A stretch of DNA of 64,000 nt from Cladorrhinum sp. PSN259 (GCA_033725935.1 MU867118.1:1-64000); one strand, 5' to 3'. Shown: positions 10,308 through 23,201, counted from the stretch's first letter. A program made the numbers and translations. The notes: a model not told the origin generated them from the letters alone.

Positions 10308-13300
10308 TTAACGCTCAGCGGCACCAGCCAACGCATAAAAGTAAAAGGTTCCTGCTGGTGTCGGGCTCTTTTGCACACGCCAGGTGCCCCCCATCGCCCG
10401 TCTCTGCCAGTTCACCGTTCCCTTGTACTCCCAACCGACATTCAAGTTGCCATCACCGACGCCGACGACGAGGTCAACCTCTCCAGTCACGAGAGAAACG
10501 GTGCCTCTGGCCGTGGTCTCACCCATCTCGTCCTGTCCCGAACCAGATATTCTGATAGCCGAGCCCTGGTGGAGGGCAGCGTCATCTGCAGGTACCTGGG
10601 CTGAGAAGATGATCCGCCTTGTCTTGAACTTATCCATCCGAGGGCCCGGTGCTGCGTGAAAGAGATACCCGCCTTCCTAGGTACCGGTGAAGAGCTCGAG
10701 TAGAGCTTCCATCTGGAGAGGGGAGCCTGTTGCCCCTCCACCTCTATAGCAAAGGAGTCGATGTTCGGTGAGAATTTCTGCCAGATGAGGTAGCTCCTTA
10801 TCCCTGGCGACCTTGATTGCCTGGTCATAGTGCAGGCCCTCTCTGGCGTGCTTGCCCCCCAGGCTGACGAGGATGTCCAGACTTCCGCACCACCCCTTGG
10901 TCATGGCATGATGCAGATGGCTGCCTTCTAGACCAGCTGCTGCTGTCTTGCAGCCTAGAAGGTGGTCGGGCCAAGGTTCCTTGTAAAGCTCCTTGTTGAG
11001 AGCCCCCAGGACTTTGCCAGCATCCGCGGCGGCTTCTTTAAGGAGACCCCTGCCGCTGCCGCTCTCGATCCCCTTTTCCCACTCAATAGCCTGCGAAGCG
11101 ATGGAATCGTAAATAAGCAATCTTGCCAAGATACAGTTAAAGGGCAAATCTTCCATCCGGAGCATGTTGGCAAGCTCTGGCGGTGGCTCGAGCCCGGGTG
11201 GCAGCATTGACATTCCTAATGGTGGCCCGGCACTAGCACTAGCACCAGTACCAGCACTGTCAGGACCCCCTGGTGGTGGCGGCGGTACAGACCTTCCTAG
11301 GGAAAGGCTGGGGAACCACGGTCAGAGCTTTCTGAACTGCTTCCTGGCATCCTCAAATTTTCCCTGGTTTAGGTAGATCTCTCCCAGGATAAAGACGAAC
11401 TCGTGGTCCTGGTTGTCTTTAAAACGGGGATTACCAGACTTGATGACATCGCTGACAAACTTGATCAGCTCCTGCACCTGCTCCTCCGCCTCCCGGAGCT
11501 TTCCCGCTGCGAGGAGCGTGACTAGAATCTGCTGCTCGGCGCTGAATACCACGGGGTTCCGGGCGTCTTCGAGCTTCCGGATCGCCCGGCGGACGTCCTA
11601 AACCTCCCTTTCGGCCACCTCAAAGTCGCCCACGCGCATGTACTGATCGGCCAGGGCTGCTCGGTGGGGGATGCTGCGCATATGGTCCGGTCCGTAGACT
11701 TTCTTGAACCCGTCGACGGCGTACTTGCGGTACCGGTTGGCTTCCAGGGATCGCATGCGCATCTGGTAGTACCCCGAGAGGCTTGCAGCGACGATGCAGG
11801 CTACCAAGCTCTTCTCACCAAACTCTCGCTCTAACCACGCGAGGCATTCCTTGGACATCTTCTCTCCTTCGGTCCAGCGGTTTGAAGACACGTAGAAGAG
11901 CGCAAGGTCGCTGCGGATGACGATGTACTCCAGGGTGTCGTTGATGTTTGAGTCGGCCTTCGCATCGCTCTCCATTTCCTCGAGGTGTTATACCAGGCGC
12001 CTGTGGCTCTCGGGGTCTTGCACCGTGTGTAGTAGGACCGTCTCCATGTTCCATCGGAGCCGTATCACAGCTGCGTGGGTCTTGCCGAGGGCCGCGGCCA
12101 TGGCTCTGATCTCTCGTCTCAGGAACTCTTCAGCTCTCTGGGGGTCTTTCAGCTTCAAAAACTCTTTTGCCTCCTGAACTGGCGTGATAACCCCCGAGTC
12201 AAAGATGTGTTGGAGCTTTGCATTCCGAAATTTTCGTCCCTGTGGTAGACAACGAACTCTGGAGACCAATTCCATCAGCTGTTCCTGGCCCGAGGCGGTG
12301 TTTTTCTTCAGTCAGTCGCTCGCGCTGGAGGCGGGATCGTTCACTGCTGCTCCGCCGAATCCAATTGCCTGGCAGAGGCCAAGCTGAAGAGCTGCTGCGG
12401 TCCTCAGCTCGTGCGATGCGCTCTCGTTGTTGAATATCGCCTCGAGGCCGCCGACAATGTATCTCCTGACGCGAAAGTCGGCTGAACAGAGGGATACTAA
12501 GTCGTCAGATAACTTGTTGGGTAAAAACCAGTCGGTATTAGCAACTTTGCTCCAACTGTCATATTTTGGGAGGGAAGTAAAACCACAAGGCACACACGAA
12601 CCTCGATGACTAACCCGCCTGCTGTATTCACCGACGTCTTGGAAAGTTGTGTACTATTTAGATGGTAATGAGATAATGTGAGTACATTTGTCATCCAGAG
12701 ATATGGTGACAATAGAGAAAATGAACGTACCTTTGAGGGGTGGCGTGAGAAGAAAGGCTTAGCTCAGTGAGGCTACTCAGACGATGCTCGGGGTTCTGCT
12801 CCAGTGCCTGTTGCAGAAATGACATTGCGCTGAAGTGTTCGCGCGAGAGCGTGTGGATCAACCGGGCAACGAAGTCCTGCAGTGCTGCTGGGGAGCCGGC
12901 ATTTTTGAGGGCCATCAGCGCCAGCTCTCGTCGCCGTCGCCGAAGAGCATATGTAACATCGTCCTGTCCCCCCTGCTGTCGGACTAATTCCCTGTATCGT
13001 TCAAGGACCTTCTCATCCGTCTCATAATTCACCAAGTCATCCAGCTGCTCACCAAAGAGCAGCCACACACACACCATGCCGAACATGTAAATGTAAACTC
13101 TTTTGACTTGGTCGACGGAATAGGTCCTTGCGTCGTCATTCTCTGGCGCACTCCACATTGTAGCAGGTCGGAGCTTGGTCTTTCGGCCACCACTCATTAT
13201 GACGGAGAGACCAAAGTCTGAGAGCTTGACGAGATACTTTCGAGAGCCGCCGGTACTGAGAAATACGAGAAGATTGTCCGGCTTGATGTCGAGGTGGACA

Positions 13301-14071
13301 GCATCTGGGCAACAAGGGATTTGGTTAAACAATGTCGCTTCGAAAACCAAAAGACTAAAAGAAGCCTAAGGAATAGGGAAATGAGGAGGGAAATGGAATG
13401 CTGTATCATGTATCAGGAAGTTGCAGGAAGTTACCCTTAGCATGCATTGCGACCAAGGCCGAGGCAAGGTCTGCGCAAAACCCAATCTTTTCATCGGTGG
13501 TCAAGCTTCTGCCCTCAGGGGAGGAAAGAAACCTTGAGAGGTTGTTCAGATCTGTCTTTTCATACACCAGCACAGGCCAGACGGTTGGCTCCAAGTCTCG
13601 TGCGTCTTGAAGATCCCAGCCAATAGCCTCAAGTGTGATAATGTTGGGGTGGGTGCGAAGCTCTGGATGGCCATGAATAATGATCTGGACGAGCAGCTCT
13701 CGGAAGATCTTTTCGTGGTAGTCATTGACGCCGCCCCGGCGATTCTGTGGTGAGGATGTCTTGAAGGCGAAACGGTCCTTCAAGCTGGCGTCGGCCTGGA
13801 AGACGGAGCTCTGGGCGCCGCAGCCGATAGCACCGGCCGGCTCTTGCCAAGCGACGCTCAAGAAGTCGAACCCTTTGTTCTGTGCGCATGCGAGGACAGC
13901 GATCAGATTGTACTTCCACCGAGGCTGTTCCGTGTCGGGTCACCCTAGGGACGAGAACGTCACCGAAACGAGCTTCGAGAGTTGCCTTAGGACGGAGTTG
14001 GACGTCTCTCCCTTCTCGCTCTTCAAGCTAGCGAGCGGATCATAGATTGACGGATCTAGAATATCAGCCAT
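10308..14071 (-). pseudogene. protein kinase-TPR gene broken by nonsense codons
   Basis: Start MADILDPSIYDPLASL at 14071; a TATATAAG lies upstream at 14250-14257. Two introns are phase-consistent (13305-13434 and 12610-12730), giving a length divisible by three. Domains in order: a kinase N-lobe with GAIGCGAQSSVF; a kinase C-lobe with VHLDIKPDN and KLSDFGLS plus an APE-like WSAPE; an alpha-helical TPR-like array (about 12300-11320) with repeats such as LGEIYLNQGKFEDARKQF; a Pro/Gly-rich linker; then a helical C-terminal part. From 12609 to 10308 a single frame runs through, interrupted only by stops at 12312, 11988, 11598, 11322 and 10677. Another stop lies at 13940 in exon 1. All six can be explained by C-to-T change of CGA, CAA or CAG on the coding strand. 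Catalytic residues remain. The decay is nonsense only, suggesting recent inactivation. The layout resembles fungal kinase or NLR-like receptors; function is inferred. Confidence 0.75.
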
Positions 14072-16148
14072 CTTGAAGAGACAGGTGAATGGAAAACTAA
14101 AATGGTTCGGGCATTCGCGAAGCTGTTGGTGGCAAGGAAAGAAAGCGTACAAAGGTTGAACGATGGGAGCATCACTCTGTGGGCTTGCTAAAGTGCCTGC
14201 TGATAAACTACTTCATCGGACTAAATCGTACAGGCTTGCCAGTTTTCAGCTTATATACTCCCATTTCCAGGGCCATTTGCTCAGGCTGTCATCTAGCGCA
14301 CCACGTTGGTAGCGTCAAGGGACTGTGGGTGTGTTCCAAATTCATTAGTGTGGCCAGCCACGATTCCAGAAGAAGCCATGATGGCAGGCTCTAGGAAGCT
14401 TGTCGCCAGTCCCCGCCTGGCTCTCATTGCAGCTGAACTGTTTCGACCCTAGCCGCTCGATGTGATGGTTATGTGATATCTTGTGCATTGCATGATTCAG
14501 CTGTCAAGATAGGGACTAGCCGATCGCGGTTGGGTTGAGGAAATTAAGGCTGGTTCAATACAGGACTGAAGTACAACAAGGTGTCGAGCACACCGAGAGG
14601 CGTTTCAGAGTGATGGGTCTGTCTGTGGTTCGGGTTTTGAAGGATACAGGAGAGACAGATACACGCCAGAAGAGAAGAAGGGAGGTGGGGGAGAGAAGAC
14701 GGTGAATGGTCCCGGGCAGTGGGGAGCCACTTGGGCGAGGGTTCTCGGTTTGGTGACAGGAACCAAAACCATGGTGTTGACTGGTAAAGGTAATCTGGTG
14801 GTAAAGCCTGCACCAAATTAACTAGTTCATTCCGTAATCAGCTACACCGAGGTTATAACAGCTCACAATAGCGTCACTGCAGTAACTGGGCGACGAATCA
14901 GAACAATATCGGGGATATAATTTCCAGGGAGGGGGGAACGGAATTCGTAAGGAGACACAGTTCCGGCCCCGTTTAGTTCGGAAATTACCAAAGTATTTAC
15001 GGCATAGCACTGAGGTATGTTAGTAAAGCTGCGGGAATACGGGAACAAACCCAAGTCCCGGGTTACTGGTTCACGCGAATTGCACCAAGTTTACCTATTC
15101 GCAGGTACCTCGCCTGCCCCGCCAATCTGGGTCTTGAACACGTCAGACACAACTGCTTCGGTTTGGAGTGGTATTGGAAGGTGAAATTAATACCGCAGTT
15201 TATGGTCGTATTGTAAATACTGACCAAATAATAAGGCTCTCAACCTTTGAAACACGGTTATAAGGGGTGTCGAGGGTTGAGGCTGAGTTAACAGGATCAC
15301 ACGAGCATGTACTCTGTCATGTTTGTGCCGCTACAAATCTTCGTAACAGACAAGTTTGGTGAGGGTGACGAGAGGGGCACCGAGACCCCGAGAATATTGT
15401 TGGGGATGCTCTTCGCCCACTGTCAGCGTGTCGGGTGAGGATTTGGAATTGATAGGCTGAAGTGGGCAGTGTATACGTTACACGGCGTACCGTGCTTGCA
15501 GGGACATACCCTCTGTGTTTTGACAGCCCCGTCGCATTATTGGAAGAGTGATTTGTGCGCAACGAAATTGATTGCCCTTGGCTGAAATCTTTCTGCATGC
15601 TTTGGTAATAATTCTCGGATTCCCCCGCCCGACTGTTATCTGTGTTGCCACACGAAGGTTGTGCGCGGACACGTGTCATGCGCCACGGAAAATAGAAGAG
15701 ACGGAAAGAATGTAGAGTAGCCTGGGCTTCTTGTTGTGGACTTGGAAGGAGGGAGCTAGGAAAAAGACACCGTCAAACCTGGGCGCTTTAACGGTGAAAG
15801 CCGGGCTGGGTGACGTACGGGAGATGAAGATGGTACCACTGCCAGGCGTGCGAGTGACGTATGACAAGCCTAAAGTGAACCTGAAATGAAATAAGAAAAG
15901 ATATCACATTTACTGGACCGTTCTTTCTGACTTTCCAAAACTAAACCTTGATGGCATTAGCTTAGATTGACCTTTATTTGGTATCTCGACTAGCCCCCTG
16001 TTTCAGGCATTACACCGACCCTCTTTCCTTCTTCATCAAACTGGAACCTAGAGGCCTTGCCTAGAGGATCGGTCGGTTAACGAAACAATAACGAGTCAGC
16101 AGGAGTTACGGATATCTCCCGCGCGCCTCCCAGACGCGGCGCCATTGG
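14072..16148. other. intergenic between two divergent kinase loci
   Basis: About 2 kb between the start of the minus-strand kinase-TPR pseudogene and the plus-strand CorA-kinase locus. Apart from the TATATAAG at 14250-14257, I see no supported gene or repeat. Confidence 0.4.
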
Positions 16149-17853
16149 ATGGCACAATTTAACGATCAATCACGTCCTGGAACCAGGCCACCGACACCAC
16201 CCTTGATCGGTGTCGGTTCAACTTGGTGTTACGATTGGGCTCAATATAAATCGGACAAGAGGCTGGTCAAGGATAAATGCCGTCTCTTCTCGGTGACGGA
16301 AAGGGACGAATTTGAGATTTGGCAGGGACCAGACGCTGACAACGTCGGATCCTGGAACGGTGAGGAGGGCGTAATCCAGAGCGACTGCTTCTTTATACTG
16401 TTTGGGTCGCTGACTGGTTGTCGAAAGGTCCCGAGCGGCATGTTATCCATGGCCCAGACTTTTCGTTGCCAGTTGTCAAAGTTCGTACTCGAGTCCCACC
16501 ACTTATTACGCGTTATATACTAACTGTGACCAACGAAGCCTGGTATAGGAGATATATTTCTGTAAGGAACGACAATAATATCGGGCCCCGGCTGCAGCTG
16601 ACGGAGATCATGGTGACAGGGTGGTTCGACAAGGTGCCAACTCATGGGACCGCTTCCGCCCGAGTGCGCAAACATTTTCCCGCATTCTGGAGCTTGGCAA
16701 CGCGATGCCTCACTTTATGAGGACAGTGCATGCTTTCGGGTCAAGAACCATAGACAGCGGCGATACGTGGGAAAACTTTCATATACGTACACAGAGCGAG
16801 ACCGGGGGTGAGTCTGCCGCCATACTCCAATAATCTTGTGTGGGGAGCTGACAGGAAGGCACGAGCCCAAATTTGCTCCACCGTCCGCTTTTACGAGAGA
16901 AATGGTCGGGGTGGTCCAGACGAATGGTCACTACGACAGGTCGGTGTTCATCAAAGCACCCTCAGCGCTAACCAGCCAGCGAAATGGATTCTGCTCCAAT
17001 ACTCCAATTTGATAGAAAACGCCTTGGGAATGATGCTAAAGCGGGTAGCACGTACTCCCATCCTGTACACTCAAAGGCATATCCTGCTTCATCTGGCGGT
17101 AATTGGCTCTTCCGTTCGGAACTTGGAAGAATATCTCGAGTGTTAAAGCATTGAGCTGCGAAAAATGGTTTGTGGCACCCACCATTGCGCCCACAATGCT
17201 ACGCTGACGACGCCCTATTGGTGCCCTCCTTGAAAGGAGAGAAAGGTATCTTTTGTGAACCTTGATGAGCCTGAGGAGTTTGACTACCGCATAGCCTTCG
17301 AAGACCGCCAAGAGGTACAGAGACTAAGATCAAAGTTCGTGATGGCATCTGCCGTTCTTATTTCCGCTTTCAATCTTGGGAAGGCTCTGGAGAGAGTCTA
17401 TCGAGATGACTGGCTGTTTTGGGCCGGGATGTCGAATGCAATCTTACAAGAATTAGATGATTATATTAGGGAGGTCGAGCATTACAAGCGGGTCGTCGCC
17501 GATCTGGTTGGAAGATGCAATGAAACTGCGTCTCTAGTAAGATCCTCCCTATTCTTTTGTTCTCCCGCCATCACAGGCTTTCCCGAAGACTAACACCCAG
17601 ACCCCGCCTAGTTGTCCAATATCTTAGAGTACAGTAATAGCAAATCCACGTTAGCAATTGCCCGACAGGCAGAGATGGAGGGCAAGTTAGCCAGGAAAGA
17701 CTCGACCAACATCAAGGCTCTTACTATTGTGGCAACTTTATACCTCCCAGCATCCTTGCTCGCGGTACGTAGTTTGACCACTTATCTGGCCCCTCCCTCG
17801 GGAATCGAGTGCATCAATGGAAGCTGACTTGGTACTGAATCATGGTCTAATAG
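16149..17853 (+). pseudogene. CorA-like transporter-fold remnant
   Basis: The start MAQFNDQSRPGTRPPTPP leads into a fragmented frame. From 16808 the fungal CorA-like family is clear: DEWSLRQVGVHQS, then WILLQYSN, then, after stops at 17144 and near 17231, FDYRIAFEDRQEVQRL. The transmembrane part STNIKALTIVATLYLPASLLA corresponds to the family's first membrane helix. An intron at 17537-17611 (75 nt) keeps the frame. A second intron at 17765-17853 joins LLA to SIFSSNLVQ, which is how the family continues. Earlier blocks (16418-16830) need frame changes. The upstream half is therefore decayed, yet the 3' splice structure is intact and leads directly into a kinase frame. Family function (membrane ion transport or sensing) is inferred. 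Confidence 0.6.
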
Positions 17854-20485
17854 AGCATATTCAGCTCCAACCTAGTGCAGGCTCGGACCGATGAGGACAC
17901 CGAACTCATAACCCACTTCGTTCTTGCGGCTGATTTTTGGAAATTTCTTGAGACAAAGAGTGATGCCACCTACAAGAAAGAAGTACGGGTCCTTGAAATC
18001 GTACGCCTGATCAAACATCCCAACATCCTGGAGCTGTATTGCTCCTACACACACGACGGCAAGCATAATCTCTTGTTCCCTTGGTTGGATAGTAACCTCG
18101 AGGACATGATCCAGACAGAGATGTCAAAGATCAGTCTAGGTTTCTTCCACTCAGCTGAGAACTTCTTCATCGCCCTGTGTGGCCTGGCCTCGGGTCTGGA
18201 GTGCGTCCACCACTTCACGAGCAAATCGTTAGACCTCAGCCTCATAGGGTGCCACCACGACCTGAAGCCTGACAACATACTTGTCCGAGACTCGCAGTTT
18301 GTGTTGGCAGACTTTGGCATCTCTTCCATGAAGACGGAGGAACAAGGGTCCAAAACACAGTCCAAAGGCGGTGGGGGCTTCTACAGCGCCCCAGAAAGCA
18401 AGGATATCCAGTCCTCCACGGAGCTCCCTGTCGGCCGTGCCAGCGATGTCTGGGCCTTCGGGTGCATCCTTGCTGTCATTCTTACCTACCTGAAACGAGG
18501 TCCAGAGGGTGTCAAAAAGTTTGAGGAGGAGAGGGAGTACCAGCTCAACCCAGATTTCTACGAATACCTCTATATCTTTCACTGCGGGCCGAGGAAGCCC
18601 AATGAGGGGGTATCCCGCTGGCTTGATGGCCTCAGAGTATCCGAGCGGTTTAGCTCAAGCGAAATGGCCATGATCGACCTCATTCGAGACATGCTGAGAT
18701 TGGAGCATGCACAGAGGCCTCGGATGGCGGATGTCTTGAGCCGGCTGCGCCTTATCACCCTCCAGAGACTCTCAGAGATAGTTTCGGGTTCATTGGACAG
18801 AATACCCAAGCTGTATCGGGAGCGACTCGCCTTCGACATTGAGAGGATCACATTGGAGACTTGGTCAAGGGAGATAGAGATCCTCAGACCCCCTCCCATA
18901 TTTGATACCTGGTTTGTTGGCGCATCCGTCAACGCTATCAATTCCCACGGACCGACCTGCGAGATTGAATTTGACGACCTATGCGCCATACTGCAGCAGA
19001 TCAACGCGGAGTTGAGAGCTTTGCACACATCTGACATGGATCCTGCCACTGTTCCGGTGTTTCTGCCCCTGTCGAGGCTCACTCAGAGGCTCCTATCCAG
19101 TTCACCGCCCGCGATGCGGCAGACTGTGCGCACACGGGACGAGGTCTTGATCCTGGCCCAGCTCAAACCTTCTTCCCCGGGAAAAGACGGCGACAACAAT
19201 GACGACATCATCGGCCAGGCCCAAGAGGAGGATGACACCGACTCTTGGTCCCATGCTCGGCTGCTCCAGCTCCTCAACATGCGACACATGAAGGCCCACG
19301 CTGATTCTTTTACGAGCCAGACCCAGGACATACGCCGCCTGAGACCCGAAGACGTGACGGATGCGGATCCGGCGTTCTACCAAAGCAGGCAGGACTTTTT
19401 AACATTCGAGGTCCAGAGACTGACGGAAAATGATGCCGTGAGCGGTGCGCAGACCCACAAGGATGTCTTGGTGGAGAGCCTCAGCTACGGAGAGGACATC
19501 CAGGACGAGGCGGCAGGCCGGCAGACATTCGGCCGCATGATTAACATCATGAACCTGCCGAGACGGTACGACAAGGCCCACCTCCGCAGTATGCAATGCA
19601 TAGGTTTCTACCACGACCGCAGGAATTTTGGTCTGGTCTACGATATCCCTCTACCAGCGGACGCGGCTACAAATACCACTACTACCACCGGCAGCTATTA
19701 CGCAGGAGGAGGAGGAGGATCAGGAGAAGTAAGAGGTGGTGTAGTGGTAACTCTAGCTCAGCTCATAACACTACCCCCTAATAAGTCAGGGCCGCCTACA
19801 AGACCCCAGCAGTTCAGCCTAGCCGACCGGTTCAGCCTGGCCCTCGAGCTGGCCACGGCCCCTCTTCAACTTCCACAACATCAGATGGCTGCACAAGGGC
19901 CTGTCGTCGCACAACGTCGTGTTTGTAGCAGCAGCCAACACCCACCCACCACCACCGTTACCACCACCGCCAACCATCCCGCACCTCCAATCCGGTGCCC
20001 TCCGGTCCCCATACCTAACAGGCTTTGCCCACAGCCGCCCCAACGAGGCCGGCCAATTCTCCAACCTCCTCCCCGACGGCCGCGAGGCCGAGCTGCGCGC
20101 CTATTTGCACCCGACCTACCGCCGCCGGGGCGGTGAGAGCGTGGGCGTCAAGTTCCTCGCCGAGTACGAGTACTACAGTCTGGGGATCGTTCTCTTGGAG
20201 ATTGGGCTGTGGATTCCGCTGCAGGTGATCTTGAAGAAGTGGAGCGAGAAGGATATGACACAGGGGGAGTATCCTGTTCGCATGGCGAGGCAGTTGTTGC
20301 CGAGGACGATGGGGGATAGGTATAGCGGGGCCGTGGCGGATTGTTTGTCGTTGGCGGATGATGAGGGGGTGATGGGGGCGAGGGGGAGGCTGGGATTGTC
20401 ATCTGGGGGGGGTGCGTTTGATGATGCTGGGCTTTTGGCTTTTGAGGAGAAGGTGGTTTGCGTCTTGAGGGGATGTTGTGTTTGA
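17854..20485 (+). pseudogene. kinase-pseudokinase, fused 5' to CorA-like sequence, one-base frameshift
   Basis: The frame opens with CorA-like residues (SIFSSNLVQ... LITHFVLAADFWKFL). It passes straight into a protein kinase lacking the Gly loop and N-lobe Lys region, resuming at KKEVRVLEIVRLIKHPNIL. The active site is otherwise complete: HHDLKPDN, LADFGIS, SAPE, ASDVWAFGCILA. After a helical linker, a second kinase-like domain begins (INIMNLPRRYDKAHLRSM). Its catalytic loop reads WLHKGLSSHNVVF, so the usual HRD is HKG: a pseudokinase. Within it, near 19861, one extra C in GCCCCTC shifts the frame. The continuation (LHKGL... EYYSLGIVLLEIGLW... to stop 20483-20485) lies in the next frame. A sequencing error in the C run cannot be excluded. 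Similar kinase/pseudokinase proteins occur beside fungal cell-death genes; the role here is inferred. Confidence 0.7.
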
Positions 20486-20799
20486 TTTTGATTTTTTATT
20501 ATTTCCCTTTTTTTTTTCCTTCTACACAGTATCCGGGGTTTTCGAATAGCCTGTCTTTATCTATTTCTGTCCCCCTTGGTTGCGCTATAGCGAAATTGTT
20601 GATCAAAACTTCTTTTGACTGTTTTCTAGGAAAGCGAAAAGCAGACCATCACGAGATAGCCTTCAGCGGGAAGTCCCGCTCATTTACCGAAATGGCAAAC
20701 ATGGCGGAGGTCTAATGCCGGAATGCTAGCGGCATACGGTGGTGCGCCGGTTTCGTAGGTTGCTGGTCCAATTCTTGCAGGACCAGCGTGGAATGTTCT
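20486..20799. other. intergenic, no gene seen
   Basis: T-rich 3' flank of the kinase locus, then unique sequence up to the next remnant. Confidence 0.4.
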
Positions 20800-21818
20800 G
20801 CTCTAGCCTTGCATTGACCTGTAGCGGGGTATTGGTGAAGATGACTCCGTTCTGGGATACATGGCTCTCAGCAACAAGTCACCAGGCCCCGACCCGACCC
20901 TGCACATCAACGACTTTTTCCTGTTCGTGCAGCCATTGCTGAGAAGCGACGGAAAGCCGCTTGGATTGCCCACCGACGATGACAAGAAGCTGTCGACGCT
21001 CAACTACCAGTGCGTTGCACAAGGCAACCCGCTCCCTGACCAGCCCGGGACGTTTACTTGGAATTAGATTCCCGACCTAAACAGCCTGAGCCAGCATGAC
21101 GGCGTCATAGCCATCAGCCGCCTCTCGCCCTTCCCACCAGCCACCCAACCGTCAAGGTCGAGTACATTGAGCAAGGCATCCTCGGCGTGGACAGCTACAC
21201 CTTGTTCTCCGCCGACATGACACCAGGCTCCTACCCAGCCCCGTCCAACATCACCTTCCCAGTCCCCACCTCCGAAAACGACAACACGGTTCTCCAATAC
21301 ACGCGCGGCGACGCCGCCGAAGACAGCGCAAACGGGGGCCACCTCAAAGTCGAAACCTACTATGAAATGAACGTCAAGTTCCGGCGCTATAACGTCAGCA
21401 ACGCGTCCAAGATCATCGTCCAACAAAAGCTGTACGTGAACCTGTACGTCAAGAACGAGGGAACCAGCAAGGAGGGCAAAATTGTGTCCAAGATCCACAC
21501 GGATACCTACTCGCTCGCCATCGATAACAACAGCCGGGGCAAACTCGTCCTCGGGTTCGACAGCTCGCAACTCGACACGGGCAAGGAAGCGATCGATAAT
21601 GTGAGCGGGTTTCTGAACTGGTGGACGGGGGTTAATAATATTATCCAGGGGGTCACCAAGAATGTGCGCGATGACATGCAGGCGAATATTCCGGATGGCC
21701 CATTGGGATGTTGCAGGACTTTGTGTTTCCTGGGGGCAGGGAGCTGCTGATGGAGGAGGTTGGATTCTCGGATGCGAGGGATTTGGTGCCGTATATTAGC
21801 TATGCTGAGCCGGCTTGA
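20800..21818 (+). pseudogene. unrecognised fungal protein, broken by stops and frameshifts
   Basis: Coding sequence is followed through three frame states. First: LGYMALSNKSPGPDPTLHIN and FFLFVQPLLRSDGKPLGL, with a TAG at 20822 before it and another TAG at 21065 where the sense is probably Trp. Second: IPDLNSLSQHDGVIAIS. Then a shift near 21150 to VEYIEQGILGVDSYTLFSAD and KLYVNLYVKNEGT, both beta-rich. A last shift near 21700 brings the natural end: LQDFVFPGG, LMEEVGFSDARDLVPYIS, stop 21816-21818. I do not know the function. The beta-rich body with a C-terminal 'FVFPGG' block recalls a fungal family possibly of lipid-binding (TULIP-like) fold, a weak impression only. Adjacent to the kinase locus on the same strand. 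Confidence 0.5.
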
Positions 21819-23201
21819 AGAGGAAAATTGAGAATGGGTCGGGTTGAGCTCAGTGGATGAGACGGCATTCCGCCCGAGAATGGGGATTTATATTTTTGTT
21901 TCATTGAAGAGGAAGCAGAGGAGGAGGAAGAGGAAGATGTAACGAGTCCTAAAAAAAAAAAATTAGGTGAAATCTCTACCCCACGTCATTGCTAGTAGCA
22001 CCAGGAGACGCCCTTCCACAATAGACACAGTTAAAGGACAGACGGGTAGCATAACCGCCCCATTGTCGACTACCACCTCCCTAAGACCGACGGAAGCTTC
22101 GTCCTTAACTAGGCACCTCTGAGGAATTTTCCAGGCAGAACTACATCTGATGGCCCAAAAAGAAATGTACCTATAGTGGCATCAGCGCCGCTGAATAAGA
22201 GCCCCACAACGTTACAGCGCTTGACAAAGGTTAATGAGCTCCTGAGCAGTGGCTCTGGACTTTGCCCATTAAAGAAACCCATTTTTACAGCTTATTGCCG
22301 CTTAGCTCCCTAAGTAACAGCCGCCCAGCGTCTAAATATCCTGCACCTTTAAGTGGGGCTCTTAACCGAATTCGTGCGACTCCATTATTTTCCCTTGCAC
22401 AACTATGTACTTTTAACTTCGCTTAAGCATGTTTGCGCTGGGGAAAGCTAAGGCACCTAGGCAACTACCGTAACGGATATTAGAGCAGGAGCGATGGTCG
22501 CGATCTCCCATTGAAAATACAGCGACAACCCACTAGAAGTGAAAAATAGTGGGTCCGTTAATTATGACAATTTAAAGACCAGCGATTTCGCCTTACAGTC
22601 ATGCTGCCTACTTTATTAAATTGTATTGAACTACAAGCCCAATTAGGTCAAAAGCAGGGTAAATTGGTCAGAAGTTAGGCAAAACGGTGCGGTTGTAATT
22701 TCATCGAGAACGCTGGAACCGTCAGATCCAGCGGAGGGTATGCGGTCTAAACTATCCTCTGGAGCCCTCCTTTTTTTCGGGCACAGACCTTCTCGCGAGC
22801 TGTGCTTGCACCTTTCCCAACTTGGTATACCGCTTACGACCGGTTTTTCCTGGCTCCTTTTAACAAGTTGCCTACGTACCTCTGTCAAAGTTGCCTACCT
22901 ATGTCAAAGTTGCCTACCTGCATAACATATGGTACATATTTAAAGGCCAGGTAGTCTACTTGAAACCCACATTTTCCCGCTATGGTAATGGACTGGGGCT
23001 TCCCTAACTGGCCTTTCCTAACACCATGAAAGTCTACTACAATCTAGCCAATCATATTACTTACAGAGAAACACGCACCTTGTGGCGAGTAAGAGGTGCA
23101 GGTATTGGCAGGTGGATCTACGTAGGTCTTAGCATCCTGAGGATAAGAAATCCCGCATCTCGTACAATCACGTCGCAACCTAGCAGCATCTTTCGCCGAC
23201 G
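21819..23201. other. intergenic with decayed, mostly unique DNA
   Basis: An A-run near 21950 and AT-rich patches follow the previous remnant. Apart from the 19-bp tandem repeat at 22884, no gene, RNA or element was identified. Confidence 0.4.
22884..22921. repeat. 19-bp tandem duplication
   Basis: gtcaaagttgcctacctat at 22884-22902 is repeated at 22903-22921 with its last two bases changed. A related gttgcctacgtacct lies just upstream. It sits about 300 bp before the HET gene start. Confidence 0.7.
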
